DNA of 64,000 nucleotides from Amblyomma americanum (lineage: Eukaryota > Arthropoda > Arachnida > Ixodida > Ixodidae), in NCBI RefSeq assembly GCF_052857255.1, contig NC_135504.1, positions 139,092,121-139,156,120 of the forward strand. The letters are read 5' to 3'. Under the pieces are notes generated by a model, which worked only from the letters and a program-made list of their open reading frames with translations, had not been told where the DNA came from and ran no database searches. This document shows positions 24,401 to 34,317 of this stretch, one piece after another. The position numbers and the translations under genes were made by a program. Numbering within the stretch: position 1 is the first letter of the stretch; each line of letters starts with the position of its first letter.

Positions 24401-24497
24401 TTTGGACAACTTTTGTAGACTACAAAATGATACGATTCACAGCTCTGCACAAAAGAAGGCTGCAGAGAGAAAGATGAAAACATTAAGCAAGAAATGA
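21434..24497 (+). CDS. P-element-type transposase with THAP domain (THAP9-like), 2 exons
   Basis: Exon 1 (21434-21583) runs from the ATG to the donor AAG|GTGAGC. Exon 2 (21834-24497) starts after the acceptor GGCGCAG. Both junctions are phase 0, giving about 937 residues with no internal stop. The N-terminus is a THAP zinc finger: CCVPGC at residues 4-9, then CELH with Cys52 and His55, and the diagnostic AVPSIF box at 89-94. A leucine-rich stretch follows, then the P-type RNase H-like nuclease with LMLDEIHIKP (Asp codon at 22797), VVTDNNSLNRKM (Asp codon at 23043) and FVIDPVHILKCVRNNW, the segment DTLEDRFGRYRQLAG, and a C-terminal Cys pair (CTFCRS). Length and order agree with full P transposases and THAP9. 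AATAAA lies 28 nt after the stop. It may still encode an active enzyme. Confidence 0.9.
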
Positions 24498-24524
24498 AAA
24501 GGGTCAGTTCTAGCCATGCTTTCC

Positions 24525-24530
24525 AATAAA
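24525..24530 (+). terminator. Polyadenylation signal of the P-like transposase
   Basis: AATAAA lies 28 nt downstream of the TGA stop and inside the terminal inverted repeats, as expected for the end of the transposase transcript. Confidence 0.6.
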
Positions 24531-25036
24531 GCAATTTGTACAAACGCATTTGTGGCACTGTTTCAGTATGCTGTCGTAAAGACTAAAAGCAGCCTCACAT
24601 ATTCGCGTTGCATGCCTTGGAGTCGCAAACACTAAATTCTACTACAAAAAAAAAAACGCAGCCCGGTTTTTATCCTAACAAGCACCCAAGACATATCTAA
24701 CGCGAATGCGTGGCGACCGAAAGGAGCGGCCGAGGGGGGGCTGCCGGGCCACTGGAGTGACGTCACGGCCTCCGTGGAGGGGCCTTGTCTAGTCTAGGTG
24801 GTGTTGGATCAGGATACCCGGCTTCTTTCAGCCTCTCTACCTGCCCCAGGAAGCTAGCCTCCGCTCTGTGTGTACAGGATTTCCCAAGAGCTCTTTTAAG
24901 CATGAAGTCGCTATACCCGCCTTGACGAGTGTGGAATGCCCCTAACTGACGTTCAAGAGAGGTTTTTTTTTTGTCCTAGGGTGATATTCCCAACAGACCC
25001 TGCTCTCTAGATAATGGATCCTGAGGTATAAAAGCT

Positions 25037-25277
25037 TTTTTTTATGGCGCAAGGGCATATATGGCCAAATACGCCTTGACACAAGGTATTTTCTTTTTCT
25101 CAAGGTGGGGTCAAAGACCCATTTCCCAAGCATTTCACCCTAAATAAGCCGAGCACCAGACCAGGGAAAAGCTTGTACCCATTGTATCCCCGGTGGGTAC
25201 CCGGCGGCACTGGGGATCGAACCCCGCACCTCCCGCATGCGAGGCGGATGCTCAACCACTTGGCCACCGCTGCGGTC
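25037..25277 (-). mobile_element. tRNA-derived SINE, family 1
   Basis: On the minus strand it has a tRNA-like head with A box TGGCCAAGTGGTTGAGC and B box GGTTCGATCCC, then a body shared with the SINE at 51334-51587. Imperfect target duplications flank it: GGTATAAAAGCT at 25025-25036 and GGTCTAAAAACT at 25278-25289. It interrupts the RT region of the Penelope-like element. It could belong to the tick SINE described as Ruka; I am not certain of the name. Confidence 0.8.
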
Positions 25278-25861
25278 GGTCTAAAAACTGTAGGGTAGCT
25301 GAGCTGGGTAGTTCGAAGGTGAATCTCAGGCCACTAGCTGTATCTTTGAAGATTTTGACGACGTCCGGAACTGCCCTGGGAGAGTTCGACTTAAGAATGA
25401 TTAAAAAATCATCGACGTAACGGAACACTTTTAGCGCGAGGTCAGCAAGATTTTGTGCCAGTTCTTGATCCATCCTGCTCAAGTAAATATCGCTCAAAAC
25501 GGGTGCCACACGGGAGCCGATGCACACACCCGATTTTTGGACGTACACCTTTTCGCCCCGCCCAACAACGGTTGACTCTAGGTAAAATGATAGCAGCTCC
25601 AGGAAACTTTCTATGGAAACCCCCGCACCCCGCCACGAACACCAACTCGTCATTGTCTTTTACAATGCAGTCTTTCACTCTCTTTATGAGCTGAGCATGG
25701 GGTAGCGAATAAAATAAGTCCTCCACATCGATGCTGAAGGTAGAGTACTTTTTCTTATCCAGCCCAGACAGGTACTTAACCACACTTGCGGAATTGTTCA
25801 CCAAGAAAGGATCCGAAAGCTTGAGTGAACTCAAATGTCGCTGTAGATATCCCGACACAAC

Positions 25862-26590
25862 ATGCTGCCAAGTGTTGCGCTCGGATATGATTGTCCTGAA
25901 CGTTCAGGGAATGTAATTTCACACCGGCTCAAAAAAGTTGGGGCGAGATACGGGGCGTACGTGATTTTCATGGCAAAGAATAAGCTTTCAAGGATTTGTA
26001 GTGCTGTGCGAAAGAAGCTCGAGCCTGAGAGCAATCGTGCTGGAGCTGAGTGCTCGATAGCGCACAGACAGAAAACCAGGCTCACAGAGTGTAAGACTGG
26101 AGTCGTATACGAAGTCCCCCTCTCGTGTGGGAAGAAGTACATCGGCCAGACGGGTCGATGTATTAACGAGATGTTAGCAGAGCATCGCAGGTCGTTGAAG
26201 GGCGCACCTTCCTCTAATCTCGCCTTGCACTGCAAAGAGTGCAAAGGTTGCTTCCCACGATTGAACAAGACCAGCGTCTTGTTTAAACACAGGGATCAGG
26301 TTTGCAGGGAGTTGGTGGAAGCGTACCAGATCAAGAAGGAATCAGATGACTGTGTAGCATCACCATCTGTAGGCCTCATTGATGGGGCGATACCTTTTTT
26401 GCGCAGTTTCTTTAGCGCAAGCAGGCGGTGTGGAGCGCTAGCTTGGCAGGAGTGTGCCTGTGAGTTCGCTGTTTGTTTGTTTTGTATCTTGTCTCTGACG
26501 ATGCGGAGATTGCTTTTAGGTTGTGATCAGTGGCATCACGTTACATGTGCCAAGATGGTGTGTGATAGGGTTTGCGCTTTCGGGTTTTAG
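25862..26590 (+). pseudogene. GIY-YIG nuclease part of the inverted Penelope-like element
   Basis: The plus-strand frame shows the linker with many basic residues, then the GIY-YIG nuclease: VVYEVPLSCGKKYIGQTGRCINEMLAEH, a downstream Cys/His cluster (HCKECKGCFP) and the C-terminal REL[V]EAYQIKKE with the final DDCVASPSVGL. It lacks its RT in cis because that part is inverted, so the protein is not functional. It is very similar in layout to the copy at 34318-35934. Confidence 0.7.
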
Positions 26591-26711
26591 CATGTTTTTC
26601 GCGGGATGAAGATGCATATATAGGCCTTTTTTCCTTGAAGAAAAAATCGGTTGATAGTCTGCGCTCGTGTCGTGCCTTCTTGTTCTCTGTCTTCGTTTCT
26701 TTGCGCAGTTA

Positions 26712-27663
26712 AACATGATACATACCCAGCTCCAGTGCGCTTTTGTTTATCTCCGTAGCGACTACTTGCGCTTTGTGGAAATCCACGCCAGCCATGAAAA
26801 TTTACATATCAGACCTCGCTACAGCATTATCCCAGCGCAGCGCGCCTTCGTTTCTTTGCGTTCTAACTTTTATGCAGCGCACCTTTGTTTGCTCGTTACT
26901 TTTGTTCTTTTCAGTCGTTTCCTGAATCCGTCCAAAGAGCCGGGCTAGGTGGATGATTATGGAACCACATGGCGATCGCACTGCATACAGCACGACTTTG
27001 GTCCCTGTGTTTTTAAATAAAAACATCAGATGTCGAAGGTCATGGTCGTGTCCGAGGATGGCTTCCACAGCTGGGGCCTAACCATAGGGACCGCACACGC
27101 TGTGTCGTCGTTGCCAAGTGAAGAGGCCCAAGATGGCTGTCATCCTTAATAAAGATCCCTTCTCGGGGCCGCTTTAGTGTTTCCTGGCAGATCACGCGCT
27201 TTCCACCCTGTGCACATGTTCTCATTTCCAATTAAAAAGGTCCTTCAAACCCTGCAGAAGGCTTGAATTAGCAACTGCTAATAACAAGATGTTGCATGGT
27301 ACTTGAGAAACAATAGCGGCTACAATGACCAAGGTGAAGAAGGGCTGCGAGTTACACGGAAATGAAAAATGGTTGGGGGTGCCCACATAACAAGCTGGAA
27401 TGGTTGTACAGGACTCCTAGTTAATTGCATTTGGAAGAGAAAGACAAGGTTTAATTATGCAGTGTAAGCTTGCTTCTCTTGACCCCATGAAAAAAAAAAG
27501 GATGCATCTGGGAAACTATTTGCGGAATTTCCGCCCCCCGATTCAGAAGGGGAAGGGGGGGGGGGGGGTGACGGCCTTTTCTTTGTCGGGCTCGGCGCGA
27601 CGCACGATGGACAAGACGGCGAAAGGAAGGGGGCTGTCAGTGACGCATGTTCTGCGCTGTCAT
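26712..27663 (-). repeat. Right repeat of the inner inverted pair
   Basis: This is the reverse complement of 19176-20030. The extra stretch at about 26936-27030 is absent on the left and may be a small insertion. The G run at 27555-27568 matches the C run of the left repeat. Confidence 0.8.
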
Positions 27664-28092
27664 TAGGACGAGCTGCCCGGCCTCTCCGCGGCAGCTCCCC
27701 TTTGAACCCCCCGCCTGTTCAATCGGAGGCGGGCGACGGCGGGGTGGTGCTGAAAAGGAGCGCCCTTGGGGTCAAGTGCCCCCCCCCCCCCCATAGAGAC
27801 AGAGACGGCCGAGCGCTTTGAATCTCGCGTATTGTTCGCCCCCGAACCGAACAAGACGCGGCGCGCGGCTGAGACCAATTTGAGTCAAACCAGGTCCAGA
27901 TGTGGCGATGGCCAGCCGGTTTACCGGCTTCGGGCTAAGCCGCGCGCGAGCAACGCGCAATTCCCCTGGAAGGTCAAGACAAGCGGTCATGCGGGCACAG
28001 CGAAAGCGACAGACGATCTGGCGACACAGCTAATTGAATACAGCGGGAGCGGCCGATCGTCAGCGAAAATCAGTCGCACGTGTGCGCGCGAT
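27664..28092. other. Spacer between inner unit and right arm, no gene
   Basis: This stretch is GC-rich, with a run of about 14 C at 27779-27793. No supported coding region. Confidence 0.35.
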
Positions 28093-28539
28093 ATGCAGAT
28101 ATGCAGCTAGTGGTGCTCTTGTAGCGTGTTTCGTCTTTGTTATTGTTTGCATAGGTCGTGATCGCTTATGCATCTTTTTCGAACCTCAAACGTAGTACTT
28201 GCCCAGAAGATGGCACGATCAAAAATGGCAGATGGCAAATGGGGCAAAAAGAGAACATTAAAAAAATAATCGCTTCACTAGCAAGAAGGACAGTGGTAAA
28301 CCGGCACGATAAAGCGCAAGCTTCACGAAACCTGGTGAGAGGATCGGTGGTGAATCCTTCGATGTAGACGGCTCAAGTACAACTGGCTACGTCTCATCGA
28401 CTTTTCTCTTCCCTGCAGCTTCATGCACGATGTTGCTGTGAACAACATATCTAATACACGTGCAGCAGGGGATTCCTCCTTTCTGTTTTGTTCATACGCT
28501 TCGATCAGTGATTTGATGCTCCCCTGCTCCACGTGTTTT

Positions 28540-29640
28540 ATAAATACTGTCGAAAATCGTACTCGAATATAACAACTTCGAATTCATCAATCAACACTAT
28601 TCACAAATTAACGGCACAGCCATGGGTACAAGGATGGCCCACACCTACGTCAACATCTTCATGCATAGTAATAAGTAAATTTTTGAAAGATTGTCCCATT
28701 AAGCCCACCCTATACAAACGCTACTTGGATGACATCTTTTTAATTTGGACTGACACACCTCGTCCACCCCAACATATCTTTTACTTACACGTGCGCCCAC
28801 ACCACAATTAACTTCCTAGATGTTGAGATTTTGGTAAACGAAAGCTCACTCACCACCAGTGTATATAGAAAACCGACGGACCGTCAACAGTACGTACACT
28901 TCCAAAGCTGCCATCCTCGTCACTCTAAAACAAGCATCCCATACTCTCAGGCACATCAATCTAAAGGAATATGTTCCCAAGATGAAGACTTCGTAAAAAA
29001 TTCCAAACGCATGCAAGAAGTCCTCATTAAGCAGCGATACCCGTCGCCATTGCCGACGATGCCATTCAAAGGACATCTAAACCCAACCGAGAGCAAATAC
29101 TGGAGTGACGTCGATACAGCGAGCAAACAGACCATCAGGCAAATCTCGTATACTTCCCTTCACCAGTAACCCAGCCGCCTAACGTACGTAAACAAAATCT
29201 TCAAAAAACATTTCAACATTCTCAAACAAAGCGAGCTAGCGCCTCGCCAAAATGTTCACTGCTCTCCCTCATGCAGTCTACAGACGACCGAAAAACATTC
29301 GAAACATTCTAATACACTCAGTCACATAAAGAGCCGGTTTTGGGGTGTCGACCTTGTGGAAAAAGTAGATTCCAGGTCTGCAAACACATTACAAACATCA
29401 AGCTGTGAAATAAGCACAGCTTCAGGATTCAAATGGAAAATTAATGACAACTCTGATTGGGATTTCTGCAACGTAATATACCTCCTAGGATGCAGTGTGT
29501 GCAGTACGCAGTACATTGGGCAGACCGTTAACTTTATACGAATTCGCTTTAATAACCACCGCGCGCATATTTTATCCCTACCTCCCCTTGTTAAAACACA
29601 TATATTAATGAGAAAACGACCCATTTGATGCAATTAAGTT
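28540..29640 (+). pseudogene. Penelope-like element fragment, right-arm copy
   Basis: This is the inverted duplicate of the left-arm fragment: RT with KRYLDDIFLIW around 28720-28755, the palm/thumb part at 28800-29170, and the GIY-YIG domain at about 29440-29580 (VIYLLGCSVCSTQYIGQ). Stops and frame changes match those of the left copy. The element therefore entered before the arms were last duplicated or homogenised. Confidence 0.75.
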
Positions 29641-30800
29641 AACAGTCCTACAGGGTGGGTTCCACAACAGAGATCTCGAGCAACGCGAGTCGTACTTTAT
29701 TTACAAATTTAATAACAATTCCTCACGGCATTAATGAAAGTCTGGGTGTATTGACCTCCATCGCCCCTTGCAGAGCCAATGCTGACCTTAGGAATTCCGG
29801 CGCGACAAACCTCGGTCTCGGTCGTTTGTCGCCAGCGGCATCTTTTTCAAGCTCGCTGCCCGCTTACACAAAGCTCTGAATTCATCCCCCACCCCTGTCT
29901 TGCCAGTTCGACGCACCACCTTGCCGAGCGGGGTGCAATTGAAGAACCAAGAACCCTTGATGGGCACAAAAGAAAAATACTAGAAAAAGGAGAAAGAAAT
30001 AAAGAGAAAAAGAAAAACGCTTTGTCCCCTGCCGCCCAGCGAGCTTGCGCGGGAGGCCAGCCCGGAGGAAAAAAGGAATAACGAGGGGAGGGAGGGCATC
30101 CGGGCCCTCAAAGCAACAATAACAGACTTTGGCGGAGTCCCGGAGCAGATAAGAATCATAGATGCATGTACCGCCCGTGCCGCCGGCCAAAACGAGCAAA
30201 CAAATAATAAATTCAGACAGGGCAGGAGACGTTCCAGGAGCGTCTTCGGTACGAATAGTGAAGGCGGAATCAGCGGCGCAGTTAGCTTAACTACACACAC
30301 GTGCACTGTGCATGAAACACACACACAAAAGAAAAAAAAAAGGCGGCAAAACATACGAGTTCGCGAAAGTGTCCTGTGGGGGGGTAAAGGAGAATGGCAG
30401 GAGCATTTAATCAAGGGTTCTTGGTTCTTCAATTGCACCCCGCTCGACAAGGTGGTACGTCGAACTGGGAAGACAGGGGTGGGGGATGAATTAAGAGCTT
30501 TGTGTAAGCGGACGGGCAGCGAAGCTTGAAAAAGATGCCGCTGGCGACAAACGACCGAGGTTTGACGCGCCGGCACTCCTAAGGTCAGCACTGGCTCTGA
30601 AAGGGGCGATGGAGGTCAATAAACCCGGACTTTCATTAATGCCGTGAGGAATTGTTACAAATTTGTAAATAAAGTACGACTCCCGTTGCTCTCTTTGTTG
30701 TGGAACCCACCCTGTAGGACTGTGAACTTAATTGCATCAAATGGGTCGTTTTTCTCATTAATATATGTGTTTTGACAAGGGGATGATGGGTAGGAATAAG
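29570..30800. mobile_element. Foldback unit inside the right arm
   Basis: This is the inverted copy of the unit at 3303-4532. Its two halves are at about 29570-29960 and 30408-30800, so the same 390-bp sequence is present four times in the window, in alternating orientation. Confidence 0.7.
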
Positions 30801-31880
30801 ATATTTACTTATGCAAGAGTGACTAGCTATGCGCAAAAATTTACGTGTTTCAATTTTCAAAACTGCGAACTTTGACCGCAGCGTCCCGGACAAATAATTC
30901 CAACTCCCGACCGCGTTTTTAAATTCATTCTAAACGGGGTACGTGTTTGCTGGTACCTGCAGTGGTCGGCTGCGCAACTATATATATAAGCTATCGCGTG
31001 CAGCTGTCATATTATAAAAGAAAATCCGCACAAAACAAAAATTACGCAGCAACGGGCTGTGGCGAATGATTGCGCGCAATATTTTTTCGCGGGTTAGTGA
31101 AACGAACAGTTTTGTTTTAAATCACGAGAGTTGTATCAAAAGCCTTTATATGTCGTCATTAATTACGATAGGTACGACGACACAGTGAATAGGAGTTTAT
31201 ATAGACTGTCGTCCTTCAAAGACCCAATGCTTTTCTCCTCCAAAACGTCGTGCAGAAAAAAACCAGACCACCAAATTTTGACACGGTTGTACGAAATTTC
31301 TGCACTAACGAAAGCTATGAGTGTAGTCTCCTGCATGTAGAGAATGTAGAATACAAGGAAAAATTATAATATGTATGCTCTAGGTCAGGTTCATAGTCCT
31401 ACAGCACTCGATTGTAAATGCAGGCACTCGACGGAGCGCTGATAGACGGGCGTGGTCACCTGTAGGCGCATTTGCGTGGCTTTGCATGGATAGTACGTGT
31501 TTAACCTCTCAGGTCTGCTAAAGCTGTATCGGGTCCGCCAGGCAGTGTCGATTATAATAAATGCACAACGAAGCGCGCCGTTCGAGCGCACTAAAATAAT
31601 ACACCAGCAGTTCAAGGATATCATATATAATAAAAATATAGAAACGCGCATGCAGTGTGTGAAAGCGCGGCGCATCAGGTGCGCTTTTTGAACCCGCGCG
31701 CGCTGTCAAAAACGTGGGGAATTCCGAGAAAAATCTAGGGAAAATATATCTCTTCCCAACCGGACATGACGTCATTAAAAATCACGTGATCATGACGTCA
31801 CGTGACGTTTTAGGCGTGACGTTACATTTTGTTTGACCAATCAGCGTTTCCAGCCCACCTGCCCGCAAACGCTTGTTTGC

Positions 31881-34300
31881 GAAGGCCCTAAGAAGAAAAG
31901 CGCCCGCTCCCCTCTAGACCGGCCGTGAACCGGTCTGGCCTGGCCGGCGGAGGCTGATGCGCTCGGCCAGCGCCTCCCGGCTCGGCGCGAAATAGACGCA
32001 TGTTACAAGTTGCCGGCGGTGTGGTCGGTGTGCGCTGAAGCCGCCGGACGCGTCAACGGTCCAGCGCCGTTGGAGTGTCTCGCTTTAGCCAACGTGACGT
32101 CGCCATGCAGCGCGCGTTACGTCGGACTATAAAGGCGGCTTAAATATAACCTTGAGGAAAAAAGCCATGAAAGAGCACTTCAGCCGCCGTGGGAATGCCG
32201 GGATGACAGCAAGGCGCATTTGGCTTGGCCCTAAAATATGACTACCACTGAAGAAATACAAATTTGTGCAGATATGTTGCAACGAAGCGTTGTTTTGCAA
32301 TCAATTTGCCCTCTAGTAAAATATGGTAACTGTATATCGCAGTAAATTGCCAGAAAAGCAGACAAGCACTGATTTGGCCTTGGCGAAGAGTGCTTTCTCT
32401 TCATGCCGCCAAACATGGCTAACCGTGCAAAATAATTTTTTGCGTCTAACAGCTACGCTTTCTAGAGCGAATATTCTTGCAAAATATTTGTTCATTCTTA
32501 AAAACTAAACTTTAGAAACTTCTTTTTTATCATTGTGAAAAACAGAAACGTTTCATCGGCCGTGCCGCGAGAAACTTACCGAATCTCCCGCTTTTCTATG
32601 GGAAACTAGTTTGCGCGCACCAAGTGCCGGCTCTTGGAATGTCTTGGCCCTGCGTTTACAAAATTTTCCAAGAAAAAGATGAATTGGGAAGCGAAACATC
32701 TCCTGCCACAAATAAGTGGCGGCCGAGTTCATGCTGACAGTGAAACGTGCGGGTATTTGTGTGAATTAATTCATGAAGTGGAACTCGTGCCTGCATGCAA
32801 TGCGCGGCCATAACCAGTCTTCTAAACGAATGAAACGCAATCCTTGACGAGTACAGTTAACATAAGTTGCGCTTGTCGAACTACTTCGCACATTTAGAGT
32901 GTCTCCGAGACTCTTATGAGAAATGTGCAGAGTGGTCAACAGAAGACTGCCGCGTTCTCATTTCACACACAAAAAAACTTGTTCCCTTCTTTCACATCTC
33001 AATGCACACCGATAGCACAGGTTCCCGCTGAGCAAAATTCAGCTTCTGCGTGAATGGCACCAAGTGAGGGGGCAAATAGAATTTAGGCCTAGAAGCACCA
33101 GACACCGCGCTCTGCCCACTTCGAATCAAGCGCCTTCGGACGCTTCTGATCTCAAATGAATGCAAGCGTAGCTGCACTACATAACCACAAAGCGCACAAA
33201 ATATTAGGAAAGCCTACAGTGGTGAAAACGAAACTGAACAACCAAAAAAATTCAATCCGTAGCACAGTCAACAAGTAAATAAATGTCAATCCGGTTTGCT
33301 GTCTTCCATGGCGTCCATGGTGGATGACGTGAAAAGCCGTCAGCTTTCCCTCCAGTGTACGGTAAAAAATTCTATGTCCGGAGTGTTGCGGCTATGATCA
33401 CGTGATTTCGCCGCCATCCTGAAATCTGAGAGCGGACAGGGAAACGGACGCGAAACGAGAAAATGTAAGTACTAAGAGCTAACGCTCTTAAAAGGAAGAA
33501 GGCTTACAATCGGGACAGTCTGGGTCGCTGCAGAAGTCCATACGTTGGTTTGGATTCTACGAAGAACTTGGCATTGTTGTGTGGTTGAGGTCTATACAAT
33601 AGGCGATGGCAGATGTCATTATACGCAAGAAGAGGAAACTATTTGGCATCTTGAACGTTGTCAAGCGTTAGTTTGTTTCACCTTTTCTTCCCATCAACCT
33701 GGTCCCAATCATTTCTATTCAAGTACTGCCACAATACATGAGCTGCAGTAGAGCGGACAGTTGAGCGGAAGGGAACGGTCCTGTGCACTCGTTCCGTCCG
33801 TTCTCGCTGGACTGTTTCCTTGTGAAAAACCACAGCACAATCCGCAAGTTGAACGGGAACTCACGCTATGCTGCCGACAGACGAACGACATGCAGATTTA
33901 ACAGCACTGCGTGACCAAAACATCACCATTTGCGTAACTGCTTGCTTCGCAGTAACGGTAGAGACTTACATGACTGTGCAAGCAGTGCTGCGTGAATCTT
34001 TACACTCACCGAGCGTTGGCCTTTTACAGAGCTCATCCTCGTCTTCACTTTCTTCTTCTTCCGCCGTTCACATCTCACGTGGGATTCCATGACTGACCGT
34101 TTAAGGCCTGTCCGTTACTCGGAACGGCTGGCGTCACGGTGGATGGGTGGATAAGGCTGAACCCTTTAAATAGGACGGTGGTTCAAGCCACCTAGACATG
34201 ACTTGTGAAATTTTACTCTTGCCTTGATTTTAGCCACCAATCAGATAACATCGCCGCTCTGTGAACACTGGTGCTTTGCATCCAAGCTGAAAAGCGTCAG
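31881..34300. other. Flank of the giant element, no gene recognised
   Basis: No supported coding frame. Near 33400-33475 a GC-richer stretch with CACGTGA ends in a good 5' splice site (AAAAT|GTAAGTAC at about 33465), which could mark a short non-coding first exon. This is weak evidence. Confidence 0.3.
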
Positions 34301-34317
34301 ACTACAAGTTGACGGTA

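Larger units (their letters stand above)
21058..24807 (+). mobile_element. P-like DNA transposon, apparently complete (3750 bp)
   Basis: A 27-bp terminal inverted repeat is visible: 21058-21084 starts CCAACACCACCT, and 24781-24807 is its reverse complement with 2 mismatches. It tightly encloses a two-exon P-type transposase gene and its polyadenylation signal. The flanking octamers (GCGGCGAA left, ATCAGGAT right) do not match, so the 8-bp target duplication expected for a P element is missing. The right flank is the Penelope-like insertion and the left flank is the possible CCHC gene, so one side was probably rearranged after insertion. Confidence 0.7.
24808..26708 (+). mobile_element. Penelope-like element with inverted 5' half
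   Basis: The reverse-transcriptase part reads on the minus strand (about 25910 down to 24815): FRTIISER, FSIDVEDLFYSLPH, GVCIGSRVAPVLSDIYL, the catalytic FRYVDDFLII, then CWEYHPRTKK and LKEAGYPDP. The GIY-YIG part reads on the plus strand from about 25912 (HRLKKVGARYG ... GVVYEVPLSCGKKYIGQTGR) to about 26400, with a 3' tail to about 26708. The two halves meet head to head at the perfect palindrome CCTGAACGTTCAGG (about 25895-25908). This is the order expected from twin priming during target-primed reverse transcription. Stops interrupt the RT part, and a SINE splits it at 25037-25277. Confidence 0.75.
19176..27663. mobile_element. Inner inverted-repeat unit carrying a CCHC gene, a P-like and a Penelope-like element
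   Basis: The left repeat (about 19176-20030) and the right repeat (about 26712-27663) are reverse complements over roughly 850 bp, with two length differences: about 45 bp extra on the left near 19368-19412 and about 95 bp extra on the right near 26936-27030. This pair is unrelated to the outer 4-kb arms. Without the P-like transposon (21058-24807) and the Penelope-like insertion (24808-about 26708), the unit would be about 3 kb and would carry only the split minus-strand gene at 20200-20836. I do not recognise the element family. Confidence 0.6.
1770..31880 (+). mobile_element. Giant inverted-repeat MULE-type element, about 30 kb
   Basis: The two ends are reverse complements over about 4 kb: left arm about 1770-6010, right arm about 28093-31880. 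Directly inside the left arm lies a Mutator-like transposase, and the first exon of that gene is in the left arm itself, so the arms are best read as the long terminal inverted repeats of a MULE. The outermost shared sequence includes a CCAAT box (ATTGGTC) and several TGACGT motifs. The interior of about 22 kb is much larger than usual for a MULE because other elements have landed in it or were carried along: LINE pieces, an inner inverted-repeat unit, a P-like transposon and a Penelope-like element. I could not identify a 9-11 bp target duplication at the edges. Edge positions are accurate to about 10-20 bp. Confidence 0.7.
28093..31880 (-). repeat. Right arm of the giant inverted repeat
   Basis: This is the reverse complement of 1770-6010, with the zinc-finger exon block missing. 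The deletion junction lies near 31640, where the sequence equivalent to left position 2005 runs straight into that equivalent to 2460. The inner end near 28093 stops after the shared sequence GCTAGTGGTGCTCTTGTAGC. Confidence 0.85.

Noticed and set aside
25193..25276. A tRNA gene at the A/B-box sequences (also 40750-40827 and 51340-51410)
   Set aside because: The boxes are followed by a repeated non-tRNA body and flanked by target duplications, so they are SINEs; a true acceptor stem is not visible.
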